DNA of 64,000 bases, from positions 150,666,305-150,730,304 of the forward strand of contig CM019824.1 in assembly GCA_009763385.1 (NCBI GenBank). The letters run 5' to 3'. Both the position numbers and the translations under genes were made by a program. Each line of letters starts with the position of its first letter. The first letter of the stretch is position 1. Origin of the DNA: Coix lacryma-jobi var. lacryma-jobi (lineage: Eukaryota > Streptophyta > Magnoliopsida > Poales > Poaceae). The notes under the pieces were generated by a model. It saw only the letters and a list, made by a program, of their open reading frames with translations, did no database searches and was not told the origin of the DNA. This document shows positions 52,801-58,030 of this stretch, piece by piece.

Positions 52801-55327
52801 ATATTGTCGGAGAAAAGGAAAAACAGAACTGGAAAACAAAAAATCAAAATTTACCCAGCTTTGCCGAGGGTTGCTCTCGGCAAAGTGGCCCTTTGCCGAG
52901 GGTTTTGGCCATAGCCCTCGGCAAAGCTGGGGAGACAGAACGTAATTTCCAAGGCTTTGCCGAGGGCTATGACCAAAGCCCTCGGCAAAGTCCGAGGTTT
53001 GCCGAGCGCCGGCTAAGATAGTCCTCGGCGAAGAGGTTCCAAAAAAAATATTCGAAATTTCTTTGCCGAGAGTTGACCCCGGATAACTCTCGGCACAGAA
53101 TAACAATAATAAAAAAAATTATCGCTTTGCCGAGGGCTCAGCTCTCGGCACACGTAACTCCTTTGCCGAGAGCCGGCTTAGCCCTCGGCAAACCTACCGT
53201 CAATAGGGACAGCCGTTAACGACCACTTTTCTATGCCGAGAGCCAATCGGGCCCTCGGTAAAAGGTTTGCCGAGAGCCCGATAAATGGCCCTCGGCAAAG
53301 GATCCTTTGTCGTGAGGTTTTTTGCCGAGAGCTCTATGCCGAGGGTTGCGCTCGGCATATGCTTCGCCGAGTGCCAGATGGTCTTTGCCGAGTGCTAGAG
53401 GCACTCGGCAAAGCCACCGTTTCCAGTAGTGTTAGTCTACTCACGTTTTCTGACTATATATTGTGTAATCTTGCAGACATGACATAAAGATATTATTGTC
53501 TTGGCTTGATAACCTATAGGGTGGATTGATGATCAGACGAGACCAAGCCAGTTTCCTGACCAAGGTGTTTGTACTCACCAAAAGATCATTTGTAAACATG
53601 TACAGAGATGTCGGATACTACTGGTTGAGACTTGCCATATATATTTCCATTAGTCTATGCCTTGGTACCATATTTTACGATTTTGGCTACGGATATGATT
53701 CTATTCGTGTAAGTTGATTAGATCTTGTGTTAGTAGTAAGATATGAATTAGCTAGGCTAGTAGTGAAAGTTCTTAATGTTATTGAGTCTATTGTTTCAGT
53801 CTAGATCATCAATGCTCATGTTCACCGGTGGCCTTCTAACCTTGATGGCGATTGGAGGATTCCCTTCCTTTGTGGAGGAAATGAAGGTATCACTCTTTCA
53901 TTTTTAATTATATATGTATGGTACTAATTTGGGGCGGAAAACCTAATGAGAAGATACTTATGATCATGAGGCAGATGTGTTGCAAGGAGATCTAGTACAA
54001 TATAACCTTATTATCTTGATCATGAGGTTACATGAACGACATGAACCGCATGGTGACTCAGTAGTCTGGAAGTTATTGAATGTCAATCGGGAATGGCAAA
54101 ATGTTGGTTAATCATCTATTTGTTGCTATCTATCTATATTTTTCCTATAGTTCAATGAAATAGACATGAAAAATAAAAAAAAAATAGTATTTATTGACTC
54201 AAATGAACTCGAGGTTGCAAAGCATAAACTTTTAACAATACACTCGTAATGAAATTAAACCACCCAAAATATCTAAAATATAATTATAAAAATAACAATA
54301 ATTGCTAATTTCTATGCACTACATGTGCGTGTGTGTGTTCAACTTTGTACTCTTTTCACGATGTTGTAAAACCATACTGTAATTACACTAGAATTCATCG
54401 ATCAATAACATGTTCCGTTATCCATATCTCCATTGTTGTTATTATCTATGTTCAACTCTCTTTTCTAGCTGATATTTGCAACCTTTTAATAATATGAGGT
54501 CTAACACATGTCTATGTCCAACAAAACAATGAAATGGCACAGTGAGTTTATATCACCATGAGTTGGTATACCATTTACAATAGAATAAATATAGTTTTTC
54601 AAGTATAGTCTGTTTTAGAAATTTCTTATGCCTCATGATTAGGAGAAGAATTCATGAATTTAGAGATGTACACAATAAACTAAATTGTGCTCCTCTAACT
54701 TGTTGCTTGTGTGTATGGTCCCTAGATATTCAGGAGAGAGAGGCTAAACGGAACATTATGGTGTGTCAGCATTTGTGATCTCCAATTGGCTATCAGCCAC
54801 ACCATATCTTGCCCTTATTGCTATACTACCTGGTGCAATTGCCTACTATCTGTCTGGTCTAAAGAGAGGAGTAGAACATTTTGTGTATTTTACACTTCTC
54901 CTTCATCCACGAAGCTAGTTGAAGCCCTTATGATGATCGTAGCTGCTATCGTGCCAGATTTTCTAATGGGCATCATCACAGGTGCTGGAATACAAGGTAT
55001 CATGATGCTTAATTGCGGATTTTCAAATACCTAGTAAACTGCCAAAGATAGTTTGGAAGTACCCAATTTCTACATCTCTTTCCACAAGTACGTGCTCCAG
55101 GGATTTTACAAGAATGAGTTCTTGGGTTTGGTTCTCCCAAAATAACCCAGGAGTAGGAGATGGAACTAACTGGTGAGCAAGTGATCAGTACCTTATTTGA
55201 AACGGAAATGGGCCACTCAAAATGGGTGGACTTTGCAGTGCTATGTGGAATGATTGTAGCATATAGGCTACTATTTATATTGATTATTAAGGTTGTGGAC
55301 AAGCTAACGCCCATATTTAAAGGGTGA
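9816..55327 (+). CDS. ABC transporter G family half-transporter (ABCG11/12/15-like), 8 exons, frame-broken
   Basis: Half-size plant ABCG (WBC) transporters have an N-terminal nucleotide-binding domain and a C-terminal six-helix membrane domain. They dimerise in the plasma membrane and export lipids, cutin/wax precursors or hormones. Exons are 9816-10304, 42014-42093, 42821-43284, 43404-43489, 43722-43850, 53520-53708, 53800-53886 and 54726-55327, about 2.13 kb or ~708 codons, normal for the family. Walker A (GPSGCGKTT), ABCG signature (ISGGQ), Walker B (LFLDEP) and H-loop (VVHQPSS) are present, then the membrane region with RSFVNMYRD. All introns have GT/AG ends. Breaks: +2 in exon 1, -1 in exons 3 and 4, five in exon 8; all lie in homopolymer or dinucleotide runs. 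Introns 1 and 5 are swollen by transposons. It may be a pseudogene, or a real gene with consensus errors; the substrate is unknown. Confidence 0.85.
10325..10600. repeat. MITE-like segment
   Basis: Starts near 'ggacttgtttagttccgtcgg' and continues with the AT-rich wording 'tattaaaaatagattaataaaa' and 'agtctatatttaatac' that recurs in the segments at 10797, 38405 and 42232. These are all grass MITEs with TTGTTTAGTT-type ends. The right end is not clear and no target duplication was found. Confidence 0.45.
10797..11130. repeat. MITE with GGCCTTATTTAGTT-type end
   Basis: The left end 'ggccttatttagttgg' and right end 'gggaaacaaaacacccctt' are the usual termini of a common grass MITE group. The interior carries the same 'tctattaaaatagactaataaa' and 'agtctatatttaataat' phrases as the other copies in this window. 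It may have a 3-bp TTA target duplication. The superfamily was not assigned. Confidence 0.5.
11131..11475. other. Intron sequence with a fragment of CACTA body
   Basis: The stretch around 11225-11310 ('agtcaactacaaagctatagatcttttcaagt') resembles the AT-rich interior of the CACTA elements at 7957 and 40255. It is likely a relic of a related element without its ends. Nothing else is recognised. Confidence 0.35.
11476..12734 (+). repeat. 5' LTR of the Tat-type element
   Basis: Begins TGTCGGGGGACCACAAAAGG and ends GAAACACCGACA. Four copies of a 49-bp tandem unit lie near the start (11597-11792). The TATA box TATAAAAG is at 12417-12424, followed by a leader with 'acacgagtccagactc'. It is nearly identical to the 3' LTR, apart from small indels. 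Confidence 0.92.
11597..11792. repeat. 49-bp minisatellite in LTR
   Basis: Four units with starts at 11597, 11646, 11695 and 11744, each containing TCGTTCTCCGTCTCGCC and AGCCAGGCCTCGGGCGAA. The same array appears in the 3' LTR (about 37120-37310), and about three units recur inside the element at 35875-35998. Confidence 0.85.
12737..12754 (+). other. Primer binding site of the Tat-type element
   Basis: The 18 nt TGGCGCGCCAGGTAGGGG begin two bases after the LTR end. They begin with TGG (complement of a tRNA CCA end), and this is the usual PBS sequence of this LTR group. The priming tRNA cannot be named with certainty by eye. Confidence 0.7.
12755..13473. other. Non-coding leader region of the Tat-type element
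   Basis: GC-rich, with open frames on both strands that have no gag-like features (no CCHC knuckle, no conserved gag core). It is treated as a degenerate leader/gag remnant. Confidence 0.4.
13474..13814. repeat. 68-bp minisatellite, left part
   Basis: Units begin with GGGCGCCAA at 13528, 13596, 13665, 13733 and 13801 (spacing 68-69 bp), with a shorter unit before them. Each contains the palindromic core TCCTCGAGGCCTAGCCTCGAGG. The array is cut at 13814 by the chromovirus insertion and resumes at 29382. Confidence 0.88.
13815..18322 (+). repeat. 5' LTR of the chromovirus
   Basis: 4508 bp. It contains a GC-rich block (14270-15800) that looks like a 5'UTR/exon region, including a donor-like CCGGTAAGGG at 14712 and a tandem array (15440-15555). 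A pyrimidine-rich acceptor-like TTGTTGTTGCAGATGGGC is near 17900. No TATA box could be placed with confidence. Confidence 0.92.
15440..15555. repeat. 19-bp tandem repeat in chromovirus LTR
   Basis: About six copies of a unit reading CGGTTGAGTCAGTTAGTCT. The matching array in the 3' LTR (26525-26650) has the same unit but with several one-base losses. Confidence 0.85.
18325..18337 (+). other. Primer binding site of the chromovirus
   Basis: TGGCATCGGAGCG lies two bases after the 5' LTR. It is close to the TGGTATCAGAGC PBS used by many plant LTR elements, which pairs with the 3' end of initiator methionine tRNA; two bases differ. Confidence 0.75.
18338..19116. other. Untranslated leader of the chromovirus
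   Basis: AT-rich sequence between PBS and the extra ORF, with stops in all frames. It ends in a pyrimidine-rich, acceptor-like run TTCTTACAG immediately before the ATG at 19117. A spliced leader is possible but not shown. Confidence 0.5.
19117..20128 (+). pseudogene. Extra ORF upstream of gag with a histone H3-like N-terminus
   Basis: The frame from ATG 19117 reads MARTKRTARKS; from 19149, one frame over, the text continues TGGKRPNYMLGPW. Histone H3 begins MARTKQTARKSTGGK, so the match is near complete, with one substitution (Q to R at the H3 Q5 position) and one missing base. The rest is not histone: an acidic and aromatic middle part (LGPWTDEGSEDFGRIWDAHY), a block near 19530-19690 with a Glu/Gln-rich coiled-coil-like stretch (TTQLAQLTVERDQAL near 19750), and a Ser-rich acidic tail (SSEDGDVGEIARE) to the TAG at 20126-20128. 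The reading frame shifts several times by one base. Such an ORF before gag is not part of the standard gypsy plan; its function is unknown. Confidence 0.6.
20129..20470. other. Spacer between extra ORF and gag
   Basis: AT-rich, with stops in all frames. It ends with TATGCAGATGACATGATG, which contains an acceptor-like CAG and the likely gag start. Confidence 0.5.
20474..24919 (+). pseudogene. Chromovirus gag-pol polyprotein (frame-broken)
   Basis: Gag core near 20730-21160 (EWLHTLEQKFRLLRL, HQLQGPAG), CCHC knuckle CYNCNQEGHFARYC (21440-21481), aspartic protease LFDTGSSHSF (from about 21609), and RT (PYRMPPNELAELK near 22110; GYHQIRIRPQD near 22375; FIDDI box near 22550). RNase H starts with VFCDASKVGLG near 22987. 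Integrase has a HHCC finger (HPGS then CDTCC near 23620-23730), catalytic Asp in MDFITGLP (23813), Asp in SDRGTQF (23994) and Glu in QTERVNQ (24100). A chromodomain follows near 24690-24850 (VKQYKVSWSEQDDRDATWE). One-base losses sit in the RT part at about 22246, 22350 and 22563, all in A or T runs. From 22553 to 24919 the frame is open and runs through the PPT into the first bases of the 3' LTR. Confidence 0.9.
24884..24900 (+). other. Polypurine tract of the chromovirus
   Basis: The purine-rich TTAAGGAGGGGAGGGC directly before the 3' LTR start TGTAACACC. It overlaps the last codons of pol. Confidence 0.8.
24901..29381 (+). repeat. 3' LTR of the chromovirus
   Basis: 4481 bp, homologous along its whole length to the 5' LTR. 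Base substitutions are rare, but single-base losses in short homopolymers are frequent (for example near 25195, 25607, 25748, 26695, 26925 and 27010). A short rearrangement of roughly 25 bp lies near 27418-27435, and CTGTG is duplicated near 26018-26027. Confidence 0.92.
29382..29690. repeat. 68-bp minisatellite, right part
   Basis: Continuation of the array at 13474-13814 after the chromovirus, with four to five units. The units here are more irregular, with missing single G or C bases in several copies. Confidence 0.8.
29691..31389. other. Non-coding interior of the Tat-type element
   Basis: No coherent protein on either strand. Short open frames (for example 30108-30482 on - and 30942-31259 on +) lack conserved features. 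Confidence 0.4.
31390..34778 (-). pseudogene. Antisense ORF protein of the Tat-type element (Transposase_28-like plus coiled coil)
   Basis: The likely ATG is at 34742 (MADAAEPWGAS). The N-terminal block (34742-34242) resembles the gypsy-associated Transposase_28 domain (PF04195): GFGVPASWFLWALLFYYGLEV and FLGIEPHWELW-type phrases. It continues near 34230-34050 with a segment reading SRLRKAGLTVGMVVAWVPP, a low-complexity acidic middle (33099-32500), a long coiled coil rich in Ala/Glu/Leu (32335-31718, e.g. NLASRLEESEKATEALRAQ) and a C-terminal block (31653-31390). An in-coil segment near 31870-31960 looks like an unspliced intron (GT/AG ends). It lies antisense to LTR transcription, as in other Tat-lineage additional ORFs. 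Its role is unknown. Confidence 0.65.
34798..34836. repeat. (TC)n microsatellite
   Basis: An uninterrupted run of about 18 TC units just upstream (on the - strand) of the antisense ORF start, possibly in its 5' leader. Confidence 0.9.
34837..36981. other. Non-coding 3' interior of the Tat-type element
   Basis: GC-rich, no coherent protein. It contains roughly three units of the LTR's 49-bp minisatellite at 35875-35998 and several near-palindromic CTCGAGG motifs. A TATA-like TATTTATAGG near 34980 on + is not convincing as a promoter; its complement could serve the antisense ORF. Confidence 0.4.
36982..36999 (+). other. Polypurine tract of the Tat-type element
   Basis: AAGGGGCTCGGGGGCTAC directly precedes the 3' LTR; this wording is typical of the PPT of this group. 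Confidence 0.65.
37000..38242 (+). repeat. 3' LTR of the Tat-type element
   Basis: Begins TGTCGGGGACC and ends CACCGACA; TATA box at 37927-37934. Relative to the 5' LTR it shows few substitutions and many one-base losses (in C or G runs of the 49-bp units, and near 37352, 37392 and 37563). Confidence 0.92.
38248..39329. other. ABCG intron 1 sequence including a foldback MITE (38405-38730)
   Basis: The segment 38405-38730 is a foldback: AAACTTTAGTCC... on the left pairs with ...GAACTAAAGTTTAGTC on the right, and the arms share 'cacatcggatatt' and 'taattataaaactaat' wording. The left end seems trimmed. The remainder (38740-39329) has a phrase pair near 39020 and 39190 ('aggcgttt', 'tcttttag') suggesting another small element, but no clear ends. 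Confidence 0.45.
39330..39890 (-). pseudogene. LINE (L1-type) 3' fragment with zf-RVT region
   Basis: On the - strand, 39850-39640 reads LTKDNLARRN, one in-frame stop, then CSLRDSPETIQHLFTEC and AKCLWCVV, the conserved Cys/His pattern (C...ETIQHLF..C..A...W) of the zf-RVT region that follows the reverse transcriptase in plant L1 elements. Stops are present, and neither the RT core nor a poly(A) tail is seen. It is an old truncated copy within intron 1. Confidence 0.75.
40255..41026. mobile_element. 772-bp non-autonomous CACTA element inside the Stowaway
   Basis: The left end CACTAGTACAGAAC and right end (inward) CACTAGAAGAAAGA are flanked by AAA on both sides (40252-40254 and 41027-41029). 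Subterminal motifs are of the TTTCTACAGGCGGTT type, different from the GCCGAG family. The interior carries a tRNA-like module and the same AT-rich body as the element at 7957-9578. Confidence 0.88.
40395..40462 (-). ncRNA. tRNA-like module inside the 772-bp CACTA element
   Basis: The T arm is perfect on the - strand: GTGGG, loop TTCGAAT, CCCAC (complement of 40402-40418). The A-box-like TGGTGCAGTGGTAG is the complement of 40445-40458. The acceptor stem does not pair and the anticodon arm is unclear. The preserved T arm makes a tRNA origin likely, while loss of the acceptor stem argues against a functional tRNA. Confidence 0.6.
41157..42013. other. End of ABCG intron 1, with a MITE-like segment and an unassigned ORF
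   Basis: The segment 41164-41350 opens with GGCCTTGTTTAGATGCATG and closes near CATGCATGCATCCAAACA, which pair as a short-armed MITE. On the - strand, 41500-41390 encodes a hydrophilic stretch (LGIEQQVEHGGLIERLAVMM) with an acceptor-like TTTCAG before it. It looks like one exon of some gene, but I do not recognise it. Confidence 0.35.
42014..42093 (+). CDS. ABCG exon 2
   Basis: 80 bp coding RLDTNLRSKGDILINGQRQ and LAFGAS, the segment that follows the Walker A helix in half-size plant ABCG proteins (family: GEILINGRKQ..LAFGTS). Acceptor CACACAG and donor GTAAG. The frame is intact and ends in phase 0. Confidence 0.88.
42232..42788. repeat. Foldback MITE in ABCG intron 2
   Basis: The left half (from GACCTTGTTTAGTTCGTCCG) and right half (to CATCAACTAAACAAAGGCAC) are inverted copies of each other over most of their ~270-bp length, sharing phrases such as 'agcatatatttagtgtagcac'. 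It fills nearly all of intron 2, whose remainder (42094-42231) is plain AT-rich intron. Confidence 0.75.
42821..43284 (+). CDS. ABCG exon 3: signature, Walker B and H-loop
   Basis: Codes VYVTQENVLIATLTVREAIYY (Q-loop region), the signature GISGGQR (to 43029), LLFLDEPTSGLDSAAS (Walker B/D-loop, near 43070-43115) and VVHQPSSEVFELF (H-loop, near 43180). At 43029-43031 one A is missing from the codon after GGQR (family: K), so the frame breaks in the signature helix and resumes in the next frame without further stops. Confidence 0.88.
43404..43489 (+). CDS. ABCG exon 4
   Basis: Codes FFTSNGYPCPPMRNPSDHF, then, after one missing C near 43460, LRTINRDFES. The exon is 86 bp, one base short of the 87 needed to keep phase 0. 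Acceptor TTGCAG; donor GTAGAT is weak. Confidence 0.82.
43722..43850 (+). CDS. ABCG exon 5
   Basis: 129 bp, frame intact: FKPSAADEAVTILMNAYKSS and KKEMHDITEM, the linker between nucleotide-binding and membrane domains. It ends ATG|GTTA, and the large CACTA element begins at the fifth base of the intron. Confidence 0.82.
43862..44112. repeat. Left subterminal motif array of the large CACTA element
   Basis: About ten copies of TTTGCCGAG(A/C)G(C/T) or its complement in direct and inverted order within 250 bp; expected binding sites for the element's own DNA-binding protein. Confidence 0.75.
44113..45288. repeat. Long inverted repeat (foldback) near the CACTA left end
   Basis: The arm 44113-44666 is the near-perfect reverse complement of 44712-45288, around a ~45-bp centre that is itself partly palindromic (TATCC...GGATA). 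Matching landmarks are GTGATGCCGCAAGATGGT (44641) with ACCATCTTGCGGCACCAC (44721), and CTTGCTACAGTACTATAAGCC (44270s) with its complement near 45090. The right arm has an extra ~20-bp motif near 45255. A transcript would fold into a roughly 550-bp duplex. Confidence 0.88.
45335..45890. other. Extremely GC-rich low-complexity region of the CACTA element
   Basis: C-rich on +, with repeated CTCCCTCCCTCCCG and GCCGGCCG phrases. Long open frames on both strands are Pro/Arg/Ala or Gly/Arg/Glu low complexity and not believable proteins. The place, upstream of the transposase gene, suggests promoter or 5' leader. Confidence 0.55.
45945..45973. repeat. (GGA)n microsatellite
   Basis: About nine GGA/GAG triplets in the leader region before the transposase gene. 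Confidence 0.8.
46090..46174. repeat. 29-bp tandem repeat, three copies
   Basis: The core ATGTCGGCCATCGTG occurs at 46097, 46126 and 46155 with TATATATGTNNATG between. It lies in the 5' leader of the CACTA transposase gene. Confidence 0.85.
46844..50452 (+). pseudogene. CACTA transposase (TNPD/TNP2-type), three exons, frame-broken
   Basis: Exons 46844-49386, 49455-49575 and 49667-50452, all with GT/AG borders. Exon 1 opens DDRQWMYSGR, shifts frame (a GT repeat near 46873), then shows the transposase-associated domain (PF13963-like: WLRKTDAFVNNAF, VLCPCSRCGN). The transposase_21 core (PF02992-like) follows, with ATDGFNPYG (about 47820) and NIDVMHTEKNI (about 48468), then a DUF4218-like segment (LPNEVRMGGPVQWRW near 49023) and in exon 3 a DUF4216-like segment (NPVMFKCHWFDP near 49912). 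The C-terminus is acidic. Single G losses near 48192 and 48925 break the frame. It would catalyse excision and integration by cutting at the CACTA ends. Confidence 0.88.
50573..52565 (+). pseudogene. CACTA second gene (TNPA-like/Transposase_24-like), seven exons, frame-broken
   Basis: Exons 50573-~50926, 51007-51196, 51277-51472, 51551-51723, 51797-52189, 52267-52458 and 52521-52565, with GT/AG borders from exon 2 on. Exon 1 begins MPGGRQRREVELVVPQ and then has an acidic EEEEVEEE run in another frame. Exons 2-4 give FVGPKGRKPNGVLGLLCREH and PECWEMIVDRWLSEEW. Exon 5 gives GHKGKAT-like wording (AMSHKGKATAAETSYNPDD) and TASTPTLSQLRAQST; exon 6 is a Met/Gln/Glu coiled coil; exon 7 is a short Pro/Ser tail. 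This architecture is that of the grass CACTA ORF2, thought to bind the subterminal motifs. Exon 1 changes frame at least twice by one base. Confidence 0.78.
52850..53431. repeat. Right subterminal motif array of the large CACTA element
   Basis: More than a dozen CTTTGCCGAGGG/CTTTGCCGAGAG motifs and complements; the last two units next to the terminus switch to the GCCGAGTGC form (53365-53412). Confidence 0.8.
53520..53708 (+). CDS. ABCG exon 6: start of membrane domain
   Basis: Exactly 63 codons with an open frame: GGLMIRRDQASFLTKVFVLT then KRSFVNMYRDVGYYWLRLAI and ISLCLGTIFYDFGYGYDSIR. The motif RSFVNMYRD.GYYW marks the entry to the first transmembrane helix in plant half-size ABCG proteins. 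Acceptor ACCTATAG; donor GTAAGT. Confidence 0.9.
53800..53886 (+). CDS. ABCG exon 7
   Basis: 29 codons, open frame: SRSSMLMFTGGLLTLMAIGG then FPSFVEEMK, a transmembrane segment and the start of the family motif FPSFVE(D/E)MK. Borders TTTCAG and GTATCA. Confidence 0.9.
53887..54725 (+). other. ABCG intron 7
   Basis: 839 bp of AT-rich sequence with no repeat termini or protein that I can recognise. Acceptor CCCTAG before exon 8. Confidence 0.6.
54726..55327 (+). CDS. ABCG exon 8: membrane domain to stop
   Basis: Codes IFRRERLNG, then in shifting frames the membrane helices (LIAILPGAIAYYLSGLKRG-type text near 54812-54880; VEALMMIVAAIVPDFLMGI near 54918; GAGIQGIMMLNCGF near 54985) and the C-terminus (GHSKWVDFAVLCGMIVAYR near 55212; KVVDKLTPIFKG, TGA at 55325-55327). 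Breaks: an extra A near 54752, a lost T near 54903, a lost T and a lost A near 55020-55027, and a lost T near 55071, all in short homopolymers. No clear substitution-type stop is needed to explain the frame changes. Confidence 0.82.
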
Positions 55328-56645
55328 AACTTAAGGGTGAAATGTTTAGATGTCCTACTTATTAATGTATTTGTAGCATATATGCAAAACCCATGTACCC
55401 GCCTTTAGTATCTTTATGTAGGAAATGTTGTAAGTTGATAAAGGGTTCTATCAAAGACAAAATTTACATGATTAACTCTAATATTTCAGATATATGACTG
55501 TGTATTGAATCTAGACTAATGTATGCGAGAGGAAAGCACTAGTGACAAATATGTGTTAAAAACATGTGAAGTGAAGACATCTCCTATCTCATATTTCCTA
55601 TATCTAATAAATAGGAGATCCCATTAGCATATTTTCCCGACTTCTCATGAAGCCACGTTAGCATCAACCTACGCCAAAACACCATCGGTCATCTCCACTC
55701 CTTCCCCAATCCCGCATGAACGCAACAACTGTCATGCCTCTCCCTCTTCTGCTTCGTGCTTCCAATCTCCCCACTATCCCTTCCACTAAACCCATTCACT
55801 AATTTACAATCTCTTGAATTGTCTCCATATCCATCCGTTTTCCTTCGACCCTTCCTCTACTCAGGGGTAGGAAACCGATCACCCAATTCATTTCTGCTAT
55901 ATAATTTAACACTATGATCTCCTAGCCTATCAATTCCAAAGATCTGGCACCTCGCTGGGTATATCAAGAACTCACTGTCCTCTATGCTTCTGACTGGTGA
56001 CAAGTTCGCGATCCATGAAGGGGCAGATCGAGTCAAGAATCGTGACGAGCGGAGGAAGCCGCACCAGATCGATAGCCACCAATTTGAGCTGCACCGGATC
56101 GACCAAGCCCTTTGTTGCGGTATGACTTGGCGAAGGAGGCACGATGCACGGTGGGTGGCTGCAGAGCTCTTGGAGTGAGAGGTCGACCTTCTAAGCTAAC
56201 GCTGAAAGCATTCATGAGGGCGTCAACGACTCCACTTCTGCAGTTCTCTTGCGCTCCTTCATCAACACCTCTAGGACGACGGAAGGGCCGAGGCAACTCC
56301 CAACGAGCGAGCAAAAGACTCGCGTGTTGAAGTACCACATAAATAAAAGATAGGGAAAAGTATAATTTATATGGTGACATGTGGACCCGTGGCCAAACGG
56401 TGTTACTCGTTAAACATGTTTTGGCTATGCAGTTGAGTTTTTATTTGCCTGAGCCACGGTTGATTTCATTGGCAACGTAGAATTTGTTGCTTCATGCTCC
56501 TTGTTAGGTGGCATGATTTTCTTCTCTAATAAAATTCCTGCAGCAATGCATGGGGTATTATCTAGTTTTGTTAAAACAAAAGGTAACTTTATAATTTGAC
56601 ATCTAAAGGAGCATGTATTCTCCACAACACAAAATGTTTCTATGC
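55328..56645. other. 3' flank of the ABCG gene; no gene recognised
   Basis: Likely begins with the 3'UTR. A possible Helitron-like 5' wording ('ctaataaataggagatccc') appears near 55595-55620. The segment 55980-56330 is GC-richer and could be a captured gene fragment, but no domain is seen. Confidence 0.4.
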
Positions 56646-57780
56646 TCTAGAACCTATGTGACTTTATGATTTTGGTGTTTGATGAACAACATGACTATTT
56701 GGACTAACAATATTTGCTAGTATCAAGGTGATCCAACACCTCAAGAAAGACATTAGAAGCCTTCTTGAAGACCTACAAGACATGCTAGAAGTCAAAGACA
56801 TCAAGAAGTAAAAGCGCGAACACAAATACACAAATAAAGCTAAAGTCATTCAAGCAAGACAAGAAGTGAATGAATCTGAACAAACTGACATGACACCAGC
56901 CCAAAGCTATAAAGCAGTTCATTAGCTTTTTAAAAAGTCCAAGATCACCAACATTAAAGTTTGGAGCTAAAACGTTATGCCCAAAAGAAGGAAGTTGTGG
57001 GGCGTAGGACCCTGACCAAACTAGTCTGGTGGTCATGTACCAAACTAGTGTGACGGTCTTGAACTGGTCCAAAGGTTCTAAATGGATATAGGAGAATAAA
57101 TAGCCTATGCATATCACAATACAAGCACTCACTCATAAAAAGTGGACGAACAAGTCAACAGGGCACAAGAAACATTGAATATAGCCTAGCATTGAGCCTC
57201 CCCAAGACTCAAGCTAGGATGGTGATGATAAATAGGATGCAACTCACTTTGCCAAGTTGGTACCTACCTTCACCATCTTCGAAGACACCACCTCGCACAT
57301 CGATAGTAGGGAATGACAAGATGCTACTACATTGTGACATGGATCCTAGTGTCAACAACATCATAGATCAATGGAGATTTATCTATGGTGTCTCATAAGG
57401 TTGTAAACAACCATGGTCGCAAGATGACATCCTAGAGTCATTGGAGATGAAGTATTCACTCAAGCACCAATGAGGTTCCTCCCTTGATCTTCAAGACAAC
57501 TGGTGTATCGCTACAACATGAGAATAGCAAATCTCCGCCCTGCTGCTAGAAGAACAAGATAATCAAGGAGGAACTCGAGTTTGCATCTCCAATAAACATC
57601 AATTCATTGAACAAGAATCAACAAAAATCAAGAAATGTTGACGGAAGGAGAACATGCAACCATCTACCTCCTAATCTTCTAGTTCAGTTGGTGTAAAGAA
57701 AAGAAAATGCAAGGGAGAGGTCCTGCTCAATGGACCCCAAAACTATGAGCCCTCGTCGACAGGTAAATTGGTATGTATCT
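56646..57780. repeat. Probable SIRE-like LTR remnant
   Basis: The opening wording 'gtgactttatgattttggtgtttgatga' and the phrases 'accctgaccaaactagtctggtgg' and 'accaaactagtgtgacgg' are typical of grass SIRE-type copia LTRs. Boundaries are uncertain and no TSD was found. It could be related to the copia body at 59463-63514. Confidence 0.45.
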
Positions 57781-58012
57781 TATATTTAACTAGGTGACAA
57801 CCCGTGCGTTGCTGCGGGAATTTTATAGTGTTATAGATGATAATGGAGGTAGAAATATTCCTCTTTTTCTTGATGATTTTAACTTGAAATACTAATTGAA
57901 AACAATGACCCATCTTCAGAAAGCCTAACAAAATACCACTCAGTCGAATACATATCCAAAGATAATATACATGTATGTGTATGATATATGAAAAAAAAGT
58001 AAGGCATCTAAT
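57781..58012. other. AT-rich sequence with a Helitron-like terminus
   Basis: See the hairpin CCCGTGCGTTGCTGCGGG at 57801-57818 with CTAG at 57790-57793. Nothing else is recognised. Confidence 0.3.
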
Positions 58013-58030
58013 TACTCTTGTCCAAAACTT

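Larger units (their letters stand above)
43855..53431 (+). mobile_element. 9.6-kb CACTA (En/Spm) element with transposase genes, in ABCG intron 5
   Basis: Ends CACTACCGGAGACGG and (inward from the right) CACTACTGGAAACGG, flanked by TTA (43852-43854 and 53432-53434). Subterminal arrays on both sides use motifs TTTGCCGAGAGC or TTTGCCGAGGGC, a variant of the TTTGCCGAGTGC motif. It carries a TNPD/TNP2-type transposase (46844-50452) and a second, TNPA-like gene (50573-52565), both on +, so it derives from an autonomous element. Both genes are frame-broken. A long foldback lies near its left end. Confidence 0.95.

Noticed and set aside
52669..53106. ORFs over the right end of the large CACTA element
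   Set aside because: Translations of the GCCGAGGGC motif array and TATATATG-rich sequence.
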